Assembly: GCF_000227135.1 (NCBI RefSeq)
Contig: NC_018255.1
Coordinates: 506,649 to 570,648, forward strand
DNA length: 64,000 nt
From: Leishmania donovani
Taxonomy: Eukaryota; Euglenozoa; Kinetoplastea; Trypanosomatida; Trypanosomatidae
Reading direction: 5' to 3'
This document shows positions 10,417 to 20,850 of the stretch, piece by piece. The notes below the pieces were generated by a model. It saw only the letters and a list, made by a program, of their open reading frames with translations, was not told the DNA's origin and made no database searches. The position numbers were made by a program, and so were the translations under genes. How positions within the stretch are numbered: position 1 is the first letter of the stretch; every line of letters starts with the position of its first letter.

Positions 10417-11271
10417 ATGACCAGAATGCCCATCAAGGCCGTTGTCACCGACCTCGATGGCACGCTGCTCAACCCGCAGCACTGCATCAGCAACTACACC
10501 GCCGAAGTCCTGAAAAAGATCAAGGAAAAGGGCATCTGCTTTGTCGTGGCCACCGGTCGCCCGTATGCGGAGGTCTTCAGCAGGATTCGCCATTGCCACC
10601 TGGCGCCGGACTACATTATCACCAGCAACGGCGCCCGCATCCACGATGGCGCGTTCAACGTCGTGCGTGAGCACAACATTCGGCCGGAGCTCGTGGAGTC
10701 GCTCGCGCGGATGCGCACGGTCAAGGACCCTGCGACTGGTGCCGAGCTCCCGAAAAAGTTCACCACGAACATCTACCGCGGGACAGAGTGGCTGACCGAC
10801 AAGAGCATCCCAGAGGTGAGCAAAGCCTTTCACATGGACTTCCAGTGCACAGACCTTCGTGAGCGCTTCTACGAGCTGCAGGCATCGGAGCTCGGTGAGG
10901 TGCATGAGATCTGGTTCGCTGGAGACCACGACGAGCTCGTGCTGCTGGATAGTGCGCTCCGAGAGAAGTACCCAGGCGACCTGTGCTGCACCTTTTCCCT
11001 TCCCTACCTACTGGACTGTGTACCGGCCGGCGTCAATAAGGGCAGTGGTGTGCGGGAGGTGGCAGAGGTGCTGGGGTTGGCGCTGGACGAGGTGGCCTGC
11101 TTCGGCGACGGCATGAACGACGAGTCGATGCTGCAGGTGACCTCGGCATCCTTTATTATGGCAAATGGTCAGCAACGTCTGAAGGACGCCGTGCCGCACG
11201 CGCAGATCATCGGCAGCAACGCCGACGATGGTGTGGCCAAGAAGCTGGAGGAGATCTTTTTCTCGTCCTAG
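10417..11271 (+). CDS. HAD-IIB (Cof-like) phosphatase, array gene 4
   Basis: Predicted 284-residue HAD-IIB phosphatase, the shortest of the array. Motif I is D12-L-D14-G-T. Then come VVATGRPYAEVF, ITSNGARIHDG (motif II), a compact cap with IWFAGDHDELVLLD, GVNKGSGVREV with the motif III lysine, FGDGMNDESML (motif IV), and the tail MANGQQRLKDA ... DDGVAKKLEEIF. Catalytic residues are complete. The ATG at 10417 begins MTRMPIK, giving the family's usual 11-residue lead to motif I; a second in-frame ATG (residue 4) is possible. It differs from gene 3 mainly in the cap, so the two may differ in substrate. It follows a family A repeat by about 0.8 kb. Confidence 0.92.
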   Translation: MTRMPIKAVVTDLDGTLLNPQHCISNYTAEVLKKIKEKGICFVVATGRPYAEVFSRIRHCHLAPDYIITSNGARIHDGAFNVVREHNIRPELVESLARMRTVKDPATGAELPKKFTTNIYRGTEWLTDKSIPEVSKAFHMDFQCTDLRERFYELQASELGEVHEIWFAGDHDELVLLDSALREKYPGDLCCTFSLPYLLDCVPAGVNKGSGVREVAEVLGLALDEVACFGDGMNDESMLQVTSASFIMANGQQRLKDAVPHAQIIGSNADDGVAKKLEEIFFSS

Positions 11272-12972
11272 ATGCGATCATCTGCCTGCCAGGTAAATTT
11301 ATCCACAGGGGTGTGGAGGCGACAGCACACCGCGCAGAAGAAGAGAGAAAAGGGGGAGGAGCTCACAGGTATTGTCAAAAGATCAGACGAGGGAGTCTAT
11401 CGGCCCTCTTGGCACCTACATGCTGCCACAGTCTGCCGGATAGGCTATGCAGAGGGTCGTGTGTCTGCGTTCATCTCTTTCCACCCCTCTCCGTCATGCC
11501 CTGATCCCGTTTCCTCTCTCTCTTCATCGCATTTTATTGAAGCTGAAAAGCGATCCAAAAAAAAAAACGATGCCACACACCGTTTCAAATTCCATGCTTG
11601 TCATCACTCCCATGGAGTGGAGGAGCTGCGGCCCTGAAGTTCACCTTTATCGGATGCGAAGGCTCGATGGAGGGCCAGCTTCCGCCCTTGGCCTAGCCAG
11701 TCCTTTGTCTCCGGATTTGTCCGTAGGAGAGCACTGTTGCTATGGCAAGAAGAACAGAAAAAGTGGGCTGTCTTTTGTAGATACCGGCACTCCGCTCCAC
11801 CCTGAAAAGCTCTCAGCACCAAACGGCGCACTTCCACCTGGCCTCTACCTTTCCTTCTCTTTCGTCCGACAACCTGCTCCACGTTCTACCCCCTTCCCTT
11901 CCCTTCCTTTCGAATTATGGTCACGTCTTCACACCCCTCCGGTCGGCCCTCCCACGCACAGCTGCACACGGCTGTATACTCCGTCATCCTCCCTCCCTCT
12001 CTCCTTGTAACACCTCTTCCTCTCTCTTTCACGAAGAGAAAAGCACAGCTTGACGCCACAAGTGACAAGACGCACAACAGCACACAACAAAGTCGGCGCG
12101 CGTGCCATTTTTCCGCACCAAGAAAGCCGCGCACACGCAGCCCATCCGTGTTTGAGCTCCTCCTCTGCTGAGAGACTTTGTAGAACGCAAGAATTCTGCC
12201 ATCATTCCTTTCATTCTTTTTTTTTGCTTGGTATTTCGTTTATTTTTGGATTGCTCATATCTGTTCCCGCCTCTGCCTCTGCACCCTCCCTCTCCATCGA
12301 TCCGGTGGCTCCTCACTGCGTTTTCTCCTGCCTTTCCTTTTCTTTCTACCTCTCTTTCTCTTCTCTGCCATCTTCGTTGGTTCGGTTTGGCTTCTCTCTG
12401 TGAGTGTCTGTGCCTGAGAGAGTGCGCTATCGGCTGCCCTCTCCTTCCGTCTACGCCTCGCTCGCTGTCTCTCTCTCTCTCCCCTTCGCTTCGCTTCTCT
12501 GCTTAACATCTTCACGTTACTTCATCCTTCTGTTTTTCTTTCCCCCTTCCCCTTCGGCCCGTCCGCATCCCCCGCACCTCCGTTGCGCCTCTGCGGGTCT
12601 TCACGGTCTCTCGTAAGTGTTTTATGTCGTTTTTGATTGCTGCGGCCCCTCCCCCCCCCTCTCTCTCTCTCGCACTGCTCACATCTGTGGCGTCTTTTAT
12701 TTCCTCTCGGGCGTTGCCTCATCTTGCCAGGTAAAGAGCCCTTTTTATGGGCGCGAGTATTTTCCTCTTTCTTCCGTTCTCTTTCCGCCGCTGCTGCGCC
12801 CCGCCCCCTCCCCACCTCCCCACCGCCGCTTCGGTGGAACTCTGTCCATCGGTGCGTCATCGTCGCGCGTGACTACGGCTTCGCGTCGTTGTTCTTGATT
12901 GCATGCTGTCTCTTTCACGGCCTCTCGCCTTTGCTCTCTAGACCCCTCCCGTAAAGGTGGGCCCGCGCACTC
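11272..12972. other. Spacer HAD4-HAD5
   Basis: About 1.7 kb without a recognised gene. The second half (11,850-12,960) is strongly C/T-rich with many candidate acceptors, as in long trypanosomatid 5' leaders. Frames here translate only to Ser/Pro/Leu/Phe-rich low complexity. Confidence 0.5.
12908..12941 (+). promoter_or_regulatory. Predicted spliced-leader acceptor of HAD gene 5
   Basis: Pyrimidine tract ending TTGCTCTCTAG (AG 12940-12941), 31 bases before the ATG at 12973. No ATG lies between. Confidence 0.55.
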
Positions 12973-14181
12973 ATGACCAGCCCGGACAGCATGGTTGCTG
13001 CCAGTGTGTACGCACGTAGGCCAAAAGGGGTTCGGGTCCCAGCAGGTCTCAACCCGTACAAGCTTGTTGCGTGCGACATGGATGGCACGCTGCTCAACAG
13101 TAAGCACTCTATCTCCGACTACACCCGCACCGTCCTGTCGCAGCTGCTGGCGCGTGGTGTGCACATCATCTTCGCCACGGGCCGCCCGTTCACGGATGTC
13201 TATCGCATTAAGCGCCGCCTTAATATCTTCGCGGCCACGAAGCTCATCCCGACGCCGGGTTTGCAGGTGGTCACGCCTGTAGAGCCCTCGCCGACCTCGC
13301 GCTACCCATCCGGCTCGCCGAACAGCAGCTCTCACAGCGTCTTGCCGCCAACCCCGTCCTCGACCTGCTCGGGGACAGGAGCGAACGAGACGGAGAAGAT
13401 CGTCCCACGCTGCTTCGCTATCACGTCTAACGGGGCATGCATCTACAACGAAGCGAACGAACGCATCTACGAGCGCACCATCGATCCGCGCCTGGTGCAG
13501 GAGCTCTACTCGATGTTCATGGATGACCCCGAGGTGAACATCAACGTCTTCCGCGGCGTCGACGAGGCGGACCGGCAGCAGCAGGGATACACAAACCCAA
13601 GTGACCAGCCGGACGACAAGGCCAGCGAGGAGTGGATCTGCCGGTACCCGAGCGACCTCGAGGCAGCGCTCTACAAGGAGTCGCGATTCACCTTTCGCGT
13701 TGTCTCTAACCTGGAAAAGACATTCCCAGTGGACCGCGTGAGCGAGATCTTCTTTCTCTGCTACAACCCCGAGAAGAGCTCTGTGGTGGAGTCCGACATT
13801 AGCAAGCGAATGAAGGAGCTGACGGATGAGCTGAAGCTGGAGACGTCCGTTCGCGTGGCCCCGTCTGCGACGTACTGCCTCGACATCGTTCCGTCCGACG
13901 TCAGTAAAGCGTCGGCTCTGCAGCATGTTCTCGACAAGCTTGACTTGACGATGAACGACTGCATCGCCTTTGGTGACGGCCTCAACGACGTGGAGCTCCT
14001 GTCCTCGGTGGGGAAGGGGTTTATCATGGGGAACGGCAACCCACGATTAAAGAAGAAGCTGCCGCACCTTGAGGTGATTGGCCGGAATGACGACGACGCC
14101 GTCGCCCGAAAGCTCAGCGAAATCTTCGACATCCGCGTGGAGCCTGGTGACATTGAAAACCCCCTGAGCTCTTCTACGTGA
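12973..14181 (+). CDS. HAD-IIB (Cof-like) phosphatase, array gene 5, with Ser/Pro insert
   Basis: Predicted 402-residue HAD-IIB phosphatase, the longest in the array. An N-terminal extension of about 30 residues precedes motif I (D35-M-D37-G-T). After FATGRPFTDVY there is a roughly 55-residue Ser/Thr/Pro-rich insertion (about residues 95-150), and only then motif II (ITSNGACIYNE). The cap includes a charged loop with DRQQQGYTNPS and ends with the SEIFFLCYN segment. VPSDVSKASALQ carries the motif III lysine; FGDGLNDVELL is motif IV; the tail is MGNGNPRLKKK ... DDAVARKLSEIF. Catalytic residues are complete. Motif IV (GDGLND) is intermediate between genes 1-2 (GDDLND) and genes 3-4 (GDGMND). The insert is probably a disordered surface loop. 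The start is supported by a nearby splice acceptor at 12941. Confidence 0.92.
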   Translation: MTSPDSMVAASVYARRPKGVRVPAGLNPYKLVACDMDGTLLNSKHSISDYTRTVLSQLLARGVHIIFATGRPFTDVYRIKRRLNIFAATKLIPTPGLQVVTPVEPSPTSRYPSGSPNSSSHSVLPPTPSSTCSGTGANETEKIVPRCFAITSNGACIYNEANERIYERTIDPRLVQELYSMFMDDPEVNINVFRGVDEADRQQQGYTNPSDQPDDKASEEWICRYPSDLEAALYKESRFTFRVVSNLEKTFPVDRVSEIFFLCYNPEKSSVVESDISKRMKELTDELKLETSVRVAPSATYCLDIVPSDVSKASALQHVLDKLDLTMNDCIAFGDGLNDVELLSSVGKGFIMGNGNPRLKKKLPHLEVIGRNDDDAVARKLSEIFDIRVEPGDIENPLSSST

Positions 14182-14897
14182 CGGAGTGAACCGGCGAAGA
14201 CGCCGCACAGACAGGCAGATATTAGAGGCGCAGAGATGAGAAATGGCGGCGTGAGGGGGGGGGCAGCATAGGGTCTCTCCGTGAGCACGCCCCTTACCAT
14301 TCTCCTTCCCCTCTCGACGAACACGTGCTTGCATCGGCATCCCTGGCTCTGCTGGTCTGTTGTTTCCACTGCGTCTTTTTCCTTTCCCTTGAACTTCGCA
14401 GCCCTCGAGCCTCTTCTCTACGTCCTTATGATGGTCGACCCCACCTCCTCACACACCACCACCGAGGGTGGAGCGCAGCAAGACAGCTGGACTGCGCCAC
14501 TCCTTCTGTGCTGATCACGCCACATTCCTCGCACCCACCGCGGACAAGGATGTCATTCAAGTCGCACTACAGCCTGCCCTCTGTGAAAAAGGAGCACTGA
14601 ACGCTAGAGCACTTGAATGGAGCTTGGCACCCTCAAAAGGAAGTGCACACTCTTGGGCGCGCGATACTGCAACCAGCAGCAGCTCTCCGCTGCACGCACG
14701 CACTCGGAAGAGGACCGCCACCCCCCACCCCAGCCGCCGCCTTCTCGGTGTGGACTTAAAGCAAACAAAAAAAAAAGCAGGCCTTTGGCAGACACGTCGC
14801 AGGAGTTGTCAGAGTACTCACCACTCGACCTGCCCAGTCGAGGGAGGTCTGCCCGCGCGAATGCGATCTGTGAAAGGATCTGCCTCACTCTTCCTAC
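14182..14897. other. Spacer after HAD gene 5
   Basis: 3' region of HAD gene 5. It has a G-run at 14256-14263, pyrimidine tracts and an A-run at 14766-14776. No gene recognised. Confidence 0.4.
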
Positions 14898-16370
14898 ATG
14901 GCACTGTTTGAATCAACGTTGCTCAACAGTGTCATTTTGCGTGGTGGAATTGTTCTAGCAAGCACTGCACAGAGGCCCTGGTGCACTTGCACGCCAAAGC
15001 AGCGGCGGTCATCGTGGGAACTCCAAAATATGCAGACAGCGGACACCCACTTGAAGAGACCGATCTCCTGCCCCTCGACTCCAGCGTGCTGCTGCGCCGA
15101 CCCGCCTGTATCTTCTCTCCACAGCCACGCTAGGCGGCTACCTTGCGCATTTGGAGCGTGAGGTGCGCACGCCGCACGACGGTGTGGCGGCCCTCATTAC
15201 ACGCATGCAGGCATTGGCTCTCCCGTTTCACAGAGACGCCGTCCTCGCTGCGAGGCGGATGGTGCGGCACAGACAGACATCAAGTCGGAAGCGGCCGAAA
15301 CGGTTTCCAATAGCAATACACTCATAGATGCAGCGGCAAGAAGCTGCGGCCGCCTTACTTGCAGCTGCCGCGCTCACTGTGAGGCGAAAGAGAGGGAACC
15401 TGAGCTGCTGCAAAAACTGCCGGGCCGGCTAAGACGAGCAAGCGCATGTGTCATTGCTGCTACGGCCTCGCTCTTCCTCCTCATGGCGCTGCGCACGGGC
15501 CCTACAAGAGTGGAAGATGGCATGCTGCGACGCATCTTGACACAAGTGCCGGCGTCGCTGTGGCCCGTCGCGTGCATCTCTCCCGTTCAGAGTGTCTGTG
15601 GGCATTGTGACATGGTGTACAGCGACGAGGTGGCCGTGACTGCAAAGCCAGCCATGCCAGAGGCGCCGACGCTAAGTGCATGGACGGCGGATCTGGTCGC
15701 CGGCCTCAGACGCCAGGCCGCCATCCCCCGAAACCGCGCCACATGCTGAGACAAGAGGTTCTTGGCGGCAACGNNNNNNNNNNNNNNNNNNNNNNNNNNN
15801 NNNNNNNNNNNNNNNNNNNNNNNNNNNNNNNNNNNNNNNNNNNNNNNNNNNNNNNNNNNNNNNNNNNNNNNNTGCTGCAAAAACTGCCGGGCCGGCTAAG
15901 ACGAGCAAGCGCATGTGTCATTGCTGCTACGGCCTCGCTCTTCCTCCTCATGGCGCTGCGCACGGGCCCTACAAGAGTGGAAGATGGCATGCTGCGACGC
16001 ATCTTGACACAAGTGCCGGCGTCGCTGTGGCCCGTCGCGTGCATCTCTCCCGTTCAGAGTGTCTGTGGGCATTGTGACATGGTGTACAGCGACGAGGTGG
16101 CCGTGACTGCAAAGCCAGCCATGCCAGAGGCGCCGACGCTAAGTGCATGGACGGCGGATCTGGTCGCCGGCCTCAGACGCCAGGCCGCCATCCCCCGAAA
16201 CCGCGCCACATGCTGAGACAAGAGGTTCTTGGCGGCAACGGTCCCACATCAAAAGAGCGCGGATGCTGAGCTTGCAAGACGACAGGCGACCATGCTCCCC
16301 TGGCTCCGCACGGGCACGCGCCCGCACTTTGGATCGCTGCAGCGGCGGGTGGCTGTCAGCGACCACCATG
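14898..16370 (+). pseudogene. Possible decayed protein-coding gene, family unknown
   Basis: Several stretches have a mixed, coding-like composition unlike the surrounding low-complexity frames, but in changing frames and broken by stops. 14898-14960 reads ALFESTLLNSVILRGGIVL. 14957-15130 in the next frame includes EALVHLHAKAAAVIVGT and HPLEETDLLPLDSSVLLR. 15123-15240 includes LGGYLAHLEREVRTPHDGV. 15483-15749 includes RVEDGMLRRILTQVPASLW. A further piece lies near 16250-16300. I recognise no family. The right part appears twice because of an assembly gap at 15774-15872. It could instead be retroposon-derived or chance. Ends are uncertain. Confidence 0.4.
15406..16240. other. Assembly gap with identical flanks
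   Basis: A 99-base run of N (15774-15872) is flanked by an exact direct duplication: 15406-15773 reappears as 15873-16240 (368 bp, offset 467). This is the signature of two contig ends that overlap but were not merged, so the duplication is probably not real. Confidence 0.85.
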
Positions 16371-16419
16371 GGGGGCGAGGATGGCGTGCTGCCTGCTGTT
16401 CCGCTAGCACCGCAGTACT

Positions 16420-16640
16420 CCCCCCCCTCCACCGCCGGAGTCTCCGCCCCGAAACAGGGCCCGGGGCCGCGGCCCCGCTTCGGATCAAGGCACGCAATCC
16501 GGCCCGGTCGGTGTGGCTGCTGATCGCGCAGCACGCATGCGAGGCAGAGGGACGAGGCAAGGGCAAGAGGAGCCCGTGAGGCGCACGGCCCAGCTTGACG
16601 GCAGGAAGGCTCGGAGTTACTCGTGGTGCAGCACGAATAG
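16420..16640 (+). repeat. Family A repeat, copy 2 (diverged 3' end)
   Basis: Carries the GGGGCCGCGGCCCC palindrome and the GAGGCAGAGGGACGAGGCAA block. After base 16591 it departs from the consensus (CAGCTTGACGG in place of CGGTTCGGGGG) and has a deletion. The GT/TA tail is missing. Confidence 0.75.
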
Positions 16641-16766
16641 GAAAAGTGTGTTTGCATGTGCGGAGTTGTTGGCATGTTGGTGGCAGAGCGGCTACGTCGC
16701 CGAGAAAACTGTGTTTCTCAGAAGGAGATGCCCCATGATTTCGCAAAGAAAAAGATGTGAGGTGGC

Positions 16767-16865
16767 NNNNNNNNNNNNNNNNNNNNNNNNNNNNNNNNNN
16801 NNNNNNNNNNNNNNNNNNNNNNNNNNNNNNNNNNNNNNNNNNNNNNNNNNNNNNNNNNNNNNNNN
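16767..16865. other. Assembly gap within repeat
   Basis: 99-base N run. The sequence at 16866-17100 repeats 16357-16591 exactly, but the two diverge abruptly afterwards. The flanks are therefore two different repeat copies or haplotypes, not a simple unmerged overlap. Confidence 0.8.
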
Positions 16866-17240
16866 CAGCGACCACCATGGGGGGCGAGGATGGCGTGCTG
16901 CCTGCTGTTCCGCTAGCACCGCAGTACTCCCCCCCCTCCACCGCCGGAGTCTCCGCCCCGAAACAGGGCCCGGGGCCGCGGCCCCGCTTCGGATCAAGGC
17001 ACGCAATCCGGCCCGGTCGGTGTGGCTGCTGATCGCGCAGCACGCATGCGAGGCAGAGGGACGAGGCAAGGGCAAGAGGAGCCCGTGAGGCGCACGGCCC
17101 GGTTCGGGGGCAGGACGGCTCGTCCTAGACGACCAGGACCGAGCCGCGGTGCAACACGCGGGTAGGTGCACCGTGTCGTTGTGTGCGTGTATATATACAC
17201 ACATACATATATATGGGTGATGACGTGTTCGTGGCAGCAT
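16866..17240 (+). repeat. Family A repeat, copy 3
   Basis: Full-type copy with palindrome, GGACGGCTCGTCCTAGACGA block and GT/TA tail ending GATGACGTGTTCGTGGCAGC. The upstream 70 bases (CAGCGACCACCATGG onward) are shared with copy 2. Confidence 0.8.
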
Positions 17241-18502
17241 GAACATCTCGAAAGGAGTAGGTGAAGATACTCTTGCCTGTGAGGTGGTTCGTGCTTCTTC
17301 ACAAATGCTTGAGATTTTCGCGAATCGCTCGCAGCCGAACGTTCTGCTTTGGAGTCTCACAGCCGTTGGCCCGGTGTCTTTCTTTTATGTATGGCGTGTG
17401 CTTTCTTACATAGTTTGGGTGGGGTGTGGCTCTTCGTCCGAGTTGTAAGGACATCCTAAGTGGACGCAGAAGGGACTCTCGGTGTGATACTGCAGGACCA
17501 CAGGATGCGTCTGACGCCTTTGCGGAAATTCGCTTTTTTTTTCATTTGTCGTCTGCGTGCGCTCACCCCACCCCGGATGCCTCCTCCTCTTTGATGCATC
17601 CAGTGGTCCATGGCCACGTCCTCGATCTAAGCGCTCTCTCCGCCACTTCTCTCTCTCCTGTGAAGGAAAGGAGCGCCATGTTTGTTTTCTATTTGTGTTG
17701 ACTTGTTCGTTGTCACCAACCTCTGTTCTGTGCGTCAAGACGCCGACCGAGTTCCGGTGACTCTTTCTCAGTGCAGTGCTTGCCTGTGTGTTCCTCTCTA
17801 CCTCTGCGAGCTAGACTCGTGCCTGATGGTGTCTTCCTCCATCCTGCTTCTGTTTTAGCGCTGCGCAAGGGAAGTCACGGAAATAGACCGATGTGCGGGG
17901 AAAAAAAATGACAAATATGCGGGAGAACGCAAGCGGGCGCTTGTCGAGCCGCGCTAGTCGTGCTCAGCGCAGTTTTCGGCTCTCGGAGGCGTACGCGGGA
18001 GACAGTCAGCGGTGCAATCCTCATATGGGGTTTCTCTCTGTCTCTCTGTGTTTCGCCTATCCCGCTCTCGTATGGCCAGCGGAGAGAGAAGGGATCGTTT
18101 GCAAGCGACGACGATGCCCTGTCATGAGCTCCTCGCTTCTCTCTGTCTTCCTGCCGATACTAGTTATCGTTCCTCCCCCACGACCGCCGTCGCCAGCACA
18201 CGTACGCACATAACGTTTCGCCATACGCACGGATCTGCCGTTTGCAGCAGATCCTTCGCATGCGACTGTCTTCTGCTAGCTCTCTCTTTTCCGTGTGTGT
18301 GTGTGTGTTGTGGTCCCAGTGGCACAACTCCTCTTCCCAACATCCCCTTCCAGACTCTGCCCAGCGCTCACCAAAGACCAGCTGGTGAAGTCTACAGACG
18401 TACCCTGTTTGTCCTTCCGTCGAAACGCAAGGAGGACTCACGGCTCTTCATACACTCACGTAGTGAGGACACCCAATTACCGCACGGCACCGGAATACTC
18501 AT
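17241..18502. other. Spacer / 5' leader of amastin-like gene 1
   Basis: No gene recognised. It contains T- and C/T-rich tracts (17,520-17,660; 18,025-18,070; 18,280-18,300) that can supply the splice acceptor for the amastin-like gene at 18503; I cannot choose one. Confidence 0.45.
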
Positions 18503-19531
18503 ATGACCATGCAGGGTCAAGGCAACAACGTCCCACAGAGACACCAGCAGAGCCAGCTGGACAGCGACGATGAGAGCTACACCGGCAGCTCAGGCTCCTA
18601 CTCTGAGATGGTGTCGGAGGCATCGAAACGCCAGCAGCAGTCGGCTGCGGTTGCGGAGCGTCGATTGTCACCCAAGGTGGAGCAGGGGAACCGCACGCGC
18701 GGCTTACAGCAGACACCGTCCCCGGTGAAGCGCGGCGATGCGCAAGGGACGCAGCAAGAGGAGGGCGGCGAGACGGCGCAGAAGAAGGGCCGTGCCGCAC
18801 GCGGCAAGGCCAAGGCGCGGACTATGATGAACGCTGCCTTGGAAGCTCCAGTAGCGCGAGTGCGGGCCGTGACCGAAGCCGTGTCCGGCAGGGACAGCCA
18901 GCGCGTGACCATTTACGTCTTTTTCTGCATCGCGTGGGTTCATCTCATCTTCGTGATTCTCTCCTCGGCACTGTCACAGATTGACGTGGTCGGCGGGGGT
19001 TGCTACACCTTCTGGGGGTACAAGGCAAACTGCGACACCGTGAGCTACACACGCCGCACGGTCCTCCTCCAAAGGTGCAGTCGAGTGCGCAGCATCCTTC
19101 AGGCTGGCTCTGCCTTCTCCATCATCTCCGTCCTGGCATCGGCGGCGACGTTGGTGACATCGTGGGTGCTGTGCTGCCGCCTCCGCGAAGCCGATCGCCA
19201 TGTTCGCTCTCCGAGTGGTTACGCGAACATGGACGAGGTGGCCCTTGCACAGGAGCCCGGCTGTAACGAGGGTATTGAGAATGGCAGTCAGGCAGACGCA
19301 CCCGTATATGACGCGGGCGATCTCAAGAAGGTGATGATGATTGTTGTGGCCTTCAGTCTCGCCTGTGAGCTCACCTGCTGGGCGCTCATCGCCGCCATCA
19401 TCACAGAGCGCTACTGCGACGAGATCTATCTCTGGTCCACGACGGCGACATACGGTGTGGGTTTTGGACTGGGGCTCACGGCTTGGTTGGCAGAGCTCAT
19501 CGCTTACATTGTCTTCGCTACGGTCGTCTGA
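18503..19531 (+). CDS. Amastin-family surface protein with long N-terminal region (gene 1)
   Basis: Predicted 342-residue amastin relative. Amastins are four-pass trypanosomatid surface proteins of unknown molecular role. Residues 1-134 are hydrophilic, Gln/Ser/Lys/Arg-rich and probably disordered. TM1 begins at residue 135 (VTIYVFFCIAWVHLIFVILS). The amastin signature CYTFWGYKANC lies at residues 167-177 in the first loop. TM2 is around SAFSIISVLASAATLVTSW, TM3 around MMIVVAFSLACELTCWALI, and TM4 around GVGFGLGLTAWLAELIAYIV. A charged loop separates TM2 and TM3. Most amastins have a very short N-terminus, so the 134-residue extension is notable. It has no signal peptide and presumably lies in the cytosol. 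Its 3' region carries family A repeats and a SIDER2-like element, suggesting post-transcriptional control. Which amastin subfamily it belongs to needs a tree. Confidence 0.88.
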   Translation: MTMQGQGNNVPQRHQQSQLDSDDESYTGSSGSYSEMVSEASKRQQQSAAVAERRLSPKVEQGNRTRGLQQTPSPVKRGDAQGTQQEEGGETAQKKGRAARGKAKARTMMNAALEAPVARVRAVTEAVSGRDSQRVTIYVFFCIAWVHLIFVILSSALSQIDVVGGGCYTFWGYKANCDTVSYTRRTVLLQRCSRVRSILQAGSAFSIISVLASAATLVTSWVLCCRLREADRHVRSPSGYANMDEVALAQEPGCNEGIENGSQADAPVYDAGDLKKVMMIVVAFSLACELTCWALIAAIITERYCDEIYLWSTTATYGVGFGLGLTAWLAELIAYIVFATVV

Positions 19532-20045
19532 GACCTTCACAAAAAAAAAACGAAAACACGAAGGAACGCTGCAGCAGTCCAGCCCCGCCCTTCTGCCAGG
19601 TCGAGGCACTGCTTAGACAAAGAGGAGCGCAGGGCATGCGTTGTCACGACTTCATCTTTTTTTTTGAAGTGCCTCTCCGTGGATTTCATCCAGTGATGCG
19701 ATTACGCTCACCTCGCTCGCGCTGCACGGGCTCCTCACCTGTCGAGTGTCTACGGCTGCCCCCCTACCCTTGCACCGCTCTGCGCAGCGACAAGCGGTGA
19801 GCTCTCCGTGCACCGGCACATGTCTCTCGTCGGGCCCCGTCCGGTCGACACGCCCACGCCTGTGAGAGGCGCGCGGGATCAGGAGACGGCGGAATGCCCA
19901 TGCCTCCGCAGGCCCGTGAAAGCGTCCCCCGCCTGTCGCGGCGCGTGCGGGCAGGCAACCCAGACACGCAGCCCGGTGACATGGGCGGAAGTGAGGGATG
20001 AAGGCAGCGCGCCCGTCCCCCTCCCCCCCCACACACACAACAGCT

Positions 20046-20750
20046 TCATCGTGAAGCAGGCCTCAGGATGCGCGGACGCGAGCACTGTGCATTGGCGGTG
20101 TCAAGCACAGCCAGCATGCGTCTAGGCCACCACCCCCTGTTACCCGCACGGCAGACGCCACCGCCTCCGCCCCGAAACAGGGCCCGGGGCCGCGGCCCCG
20201 CTTCGGATCAAGGCACGCAATCCGGCCCGGTCGGTGTGGCTGCTGATCGCGCAGCACGCATGCGAGGCAGAGGGACGAGGCAAGGGCAAGAGGAGCCCGT
20301 GAGGCGCACGGCCCGGTTCGGGGGCAGGACGGCTCGTCCTAGACGACCNNNNNNNNNNNNNNNNNNNNNNNNNNNNNNNNNNNNNNNNNNNNNNNNNNNN
20401 NNNNNNNNNNNNNNNNNNNNNNNNNNNNNNNNNNNNNNNNNNNNNNNTCATCGTGAAGCAGGCCTCAGGATGCGCGGACGCGAGCACTGTGCATTGGCGG
20501 TGTCAAGCACAGCCAGCATGCGTCTAGGCCACCACCCCCTGTTACCCGCACGGCAGACGCCACCGCCTCCGCCCCGAAACAGGGCCCGGGGCCGCGGCCC
20601 CGCTTCGGATCAAGGCACGCAATCCGGCCCGGTCGGTGTGGCTGCTGATCGCGCAGCACGCATGCGAGGCAGAGGGACGAGGCAAGGGCAAGAGGAGCCC
20701 GTGAGGCGCACGGCCCGGTTCGGGGGCAGGACGGCTCGTCCTAGACGACC
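20046..20750. other. Assembly gap with identical flanks
   Basis: The N run 20349-20447 is flanked by an exact direct duplication (20046-20348 equals 20448-20750, 303 bp), including most of a family A repeat. Copies 4 and 5 of that repeat are therefore probably one element in the genome. Confidence 0.85.
20125..20348 (+). repeat. Family A repeat, copy 4 (cut by gap)
   Basis: Palindrome and central blocks are present; truncated at the gap after GTCCTAGACGACC. The upstream GGCCACCACCCCCTGTTACC block is shared with the copy at 40205, showing that the element extends about 40 bp further 5' than in copies 1-3. Confidence 0.8.
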
Positions 20751-20850
20751 AGGACCGAGCCGCGGTGCAACACGCGGGTAGGTGCACCGTGTCGTTGTGT
20801 GCGTGTATATATACACATACATATATATGGGTGATGACGTGTTCGTGGCA
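20527..20850 (+). repeat. Family A repeat, copy 5
   Basis: Complete copy with the 5' CCACCACCCCCTGTTACCCG block, palindrome and GT/TA tail ending at GATGACGTGTTCGTGGCAGC. Probably identical to copy 4 in the real genome. Confidence 0.8.

Noticed and set aside
12745..13926. 393-codon open frame on the - strand
   Set aside because: Antisense shadow of HAD gene 5; high-GC codon use keeps the opposite strand open. No domain recognised.
15406..16240. Tandem duplication as a biological repeat
   Set aside because: The 368-bp copies are exactly identical and end precisely at the gap edges, which fits unmerged contig ends better.
16139..17360. Long open frames on both strands across family A repeats
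   Set aside because: They recur wherever the repeat recurs, run through N gaps, and are Arg/Pro/Gly-rich; they reflect GC-rich repeat sequence, not a transposase or reverse transcriptase.
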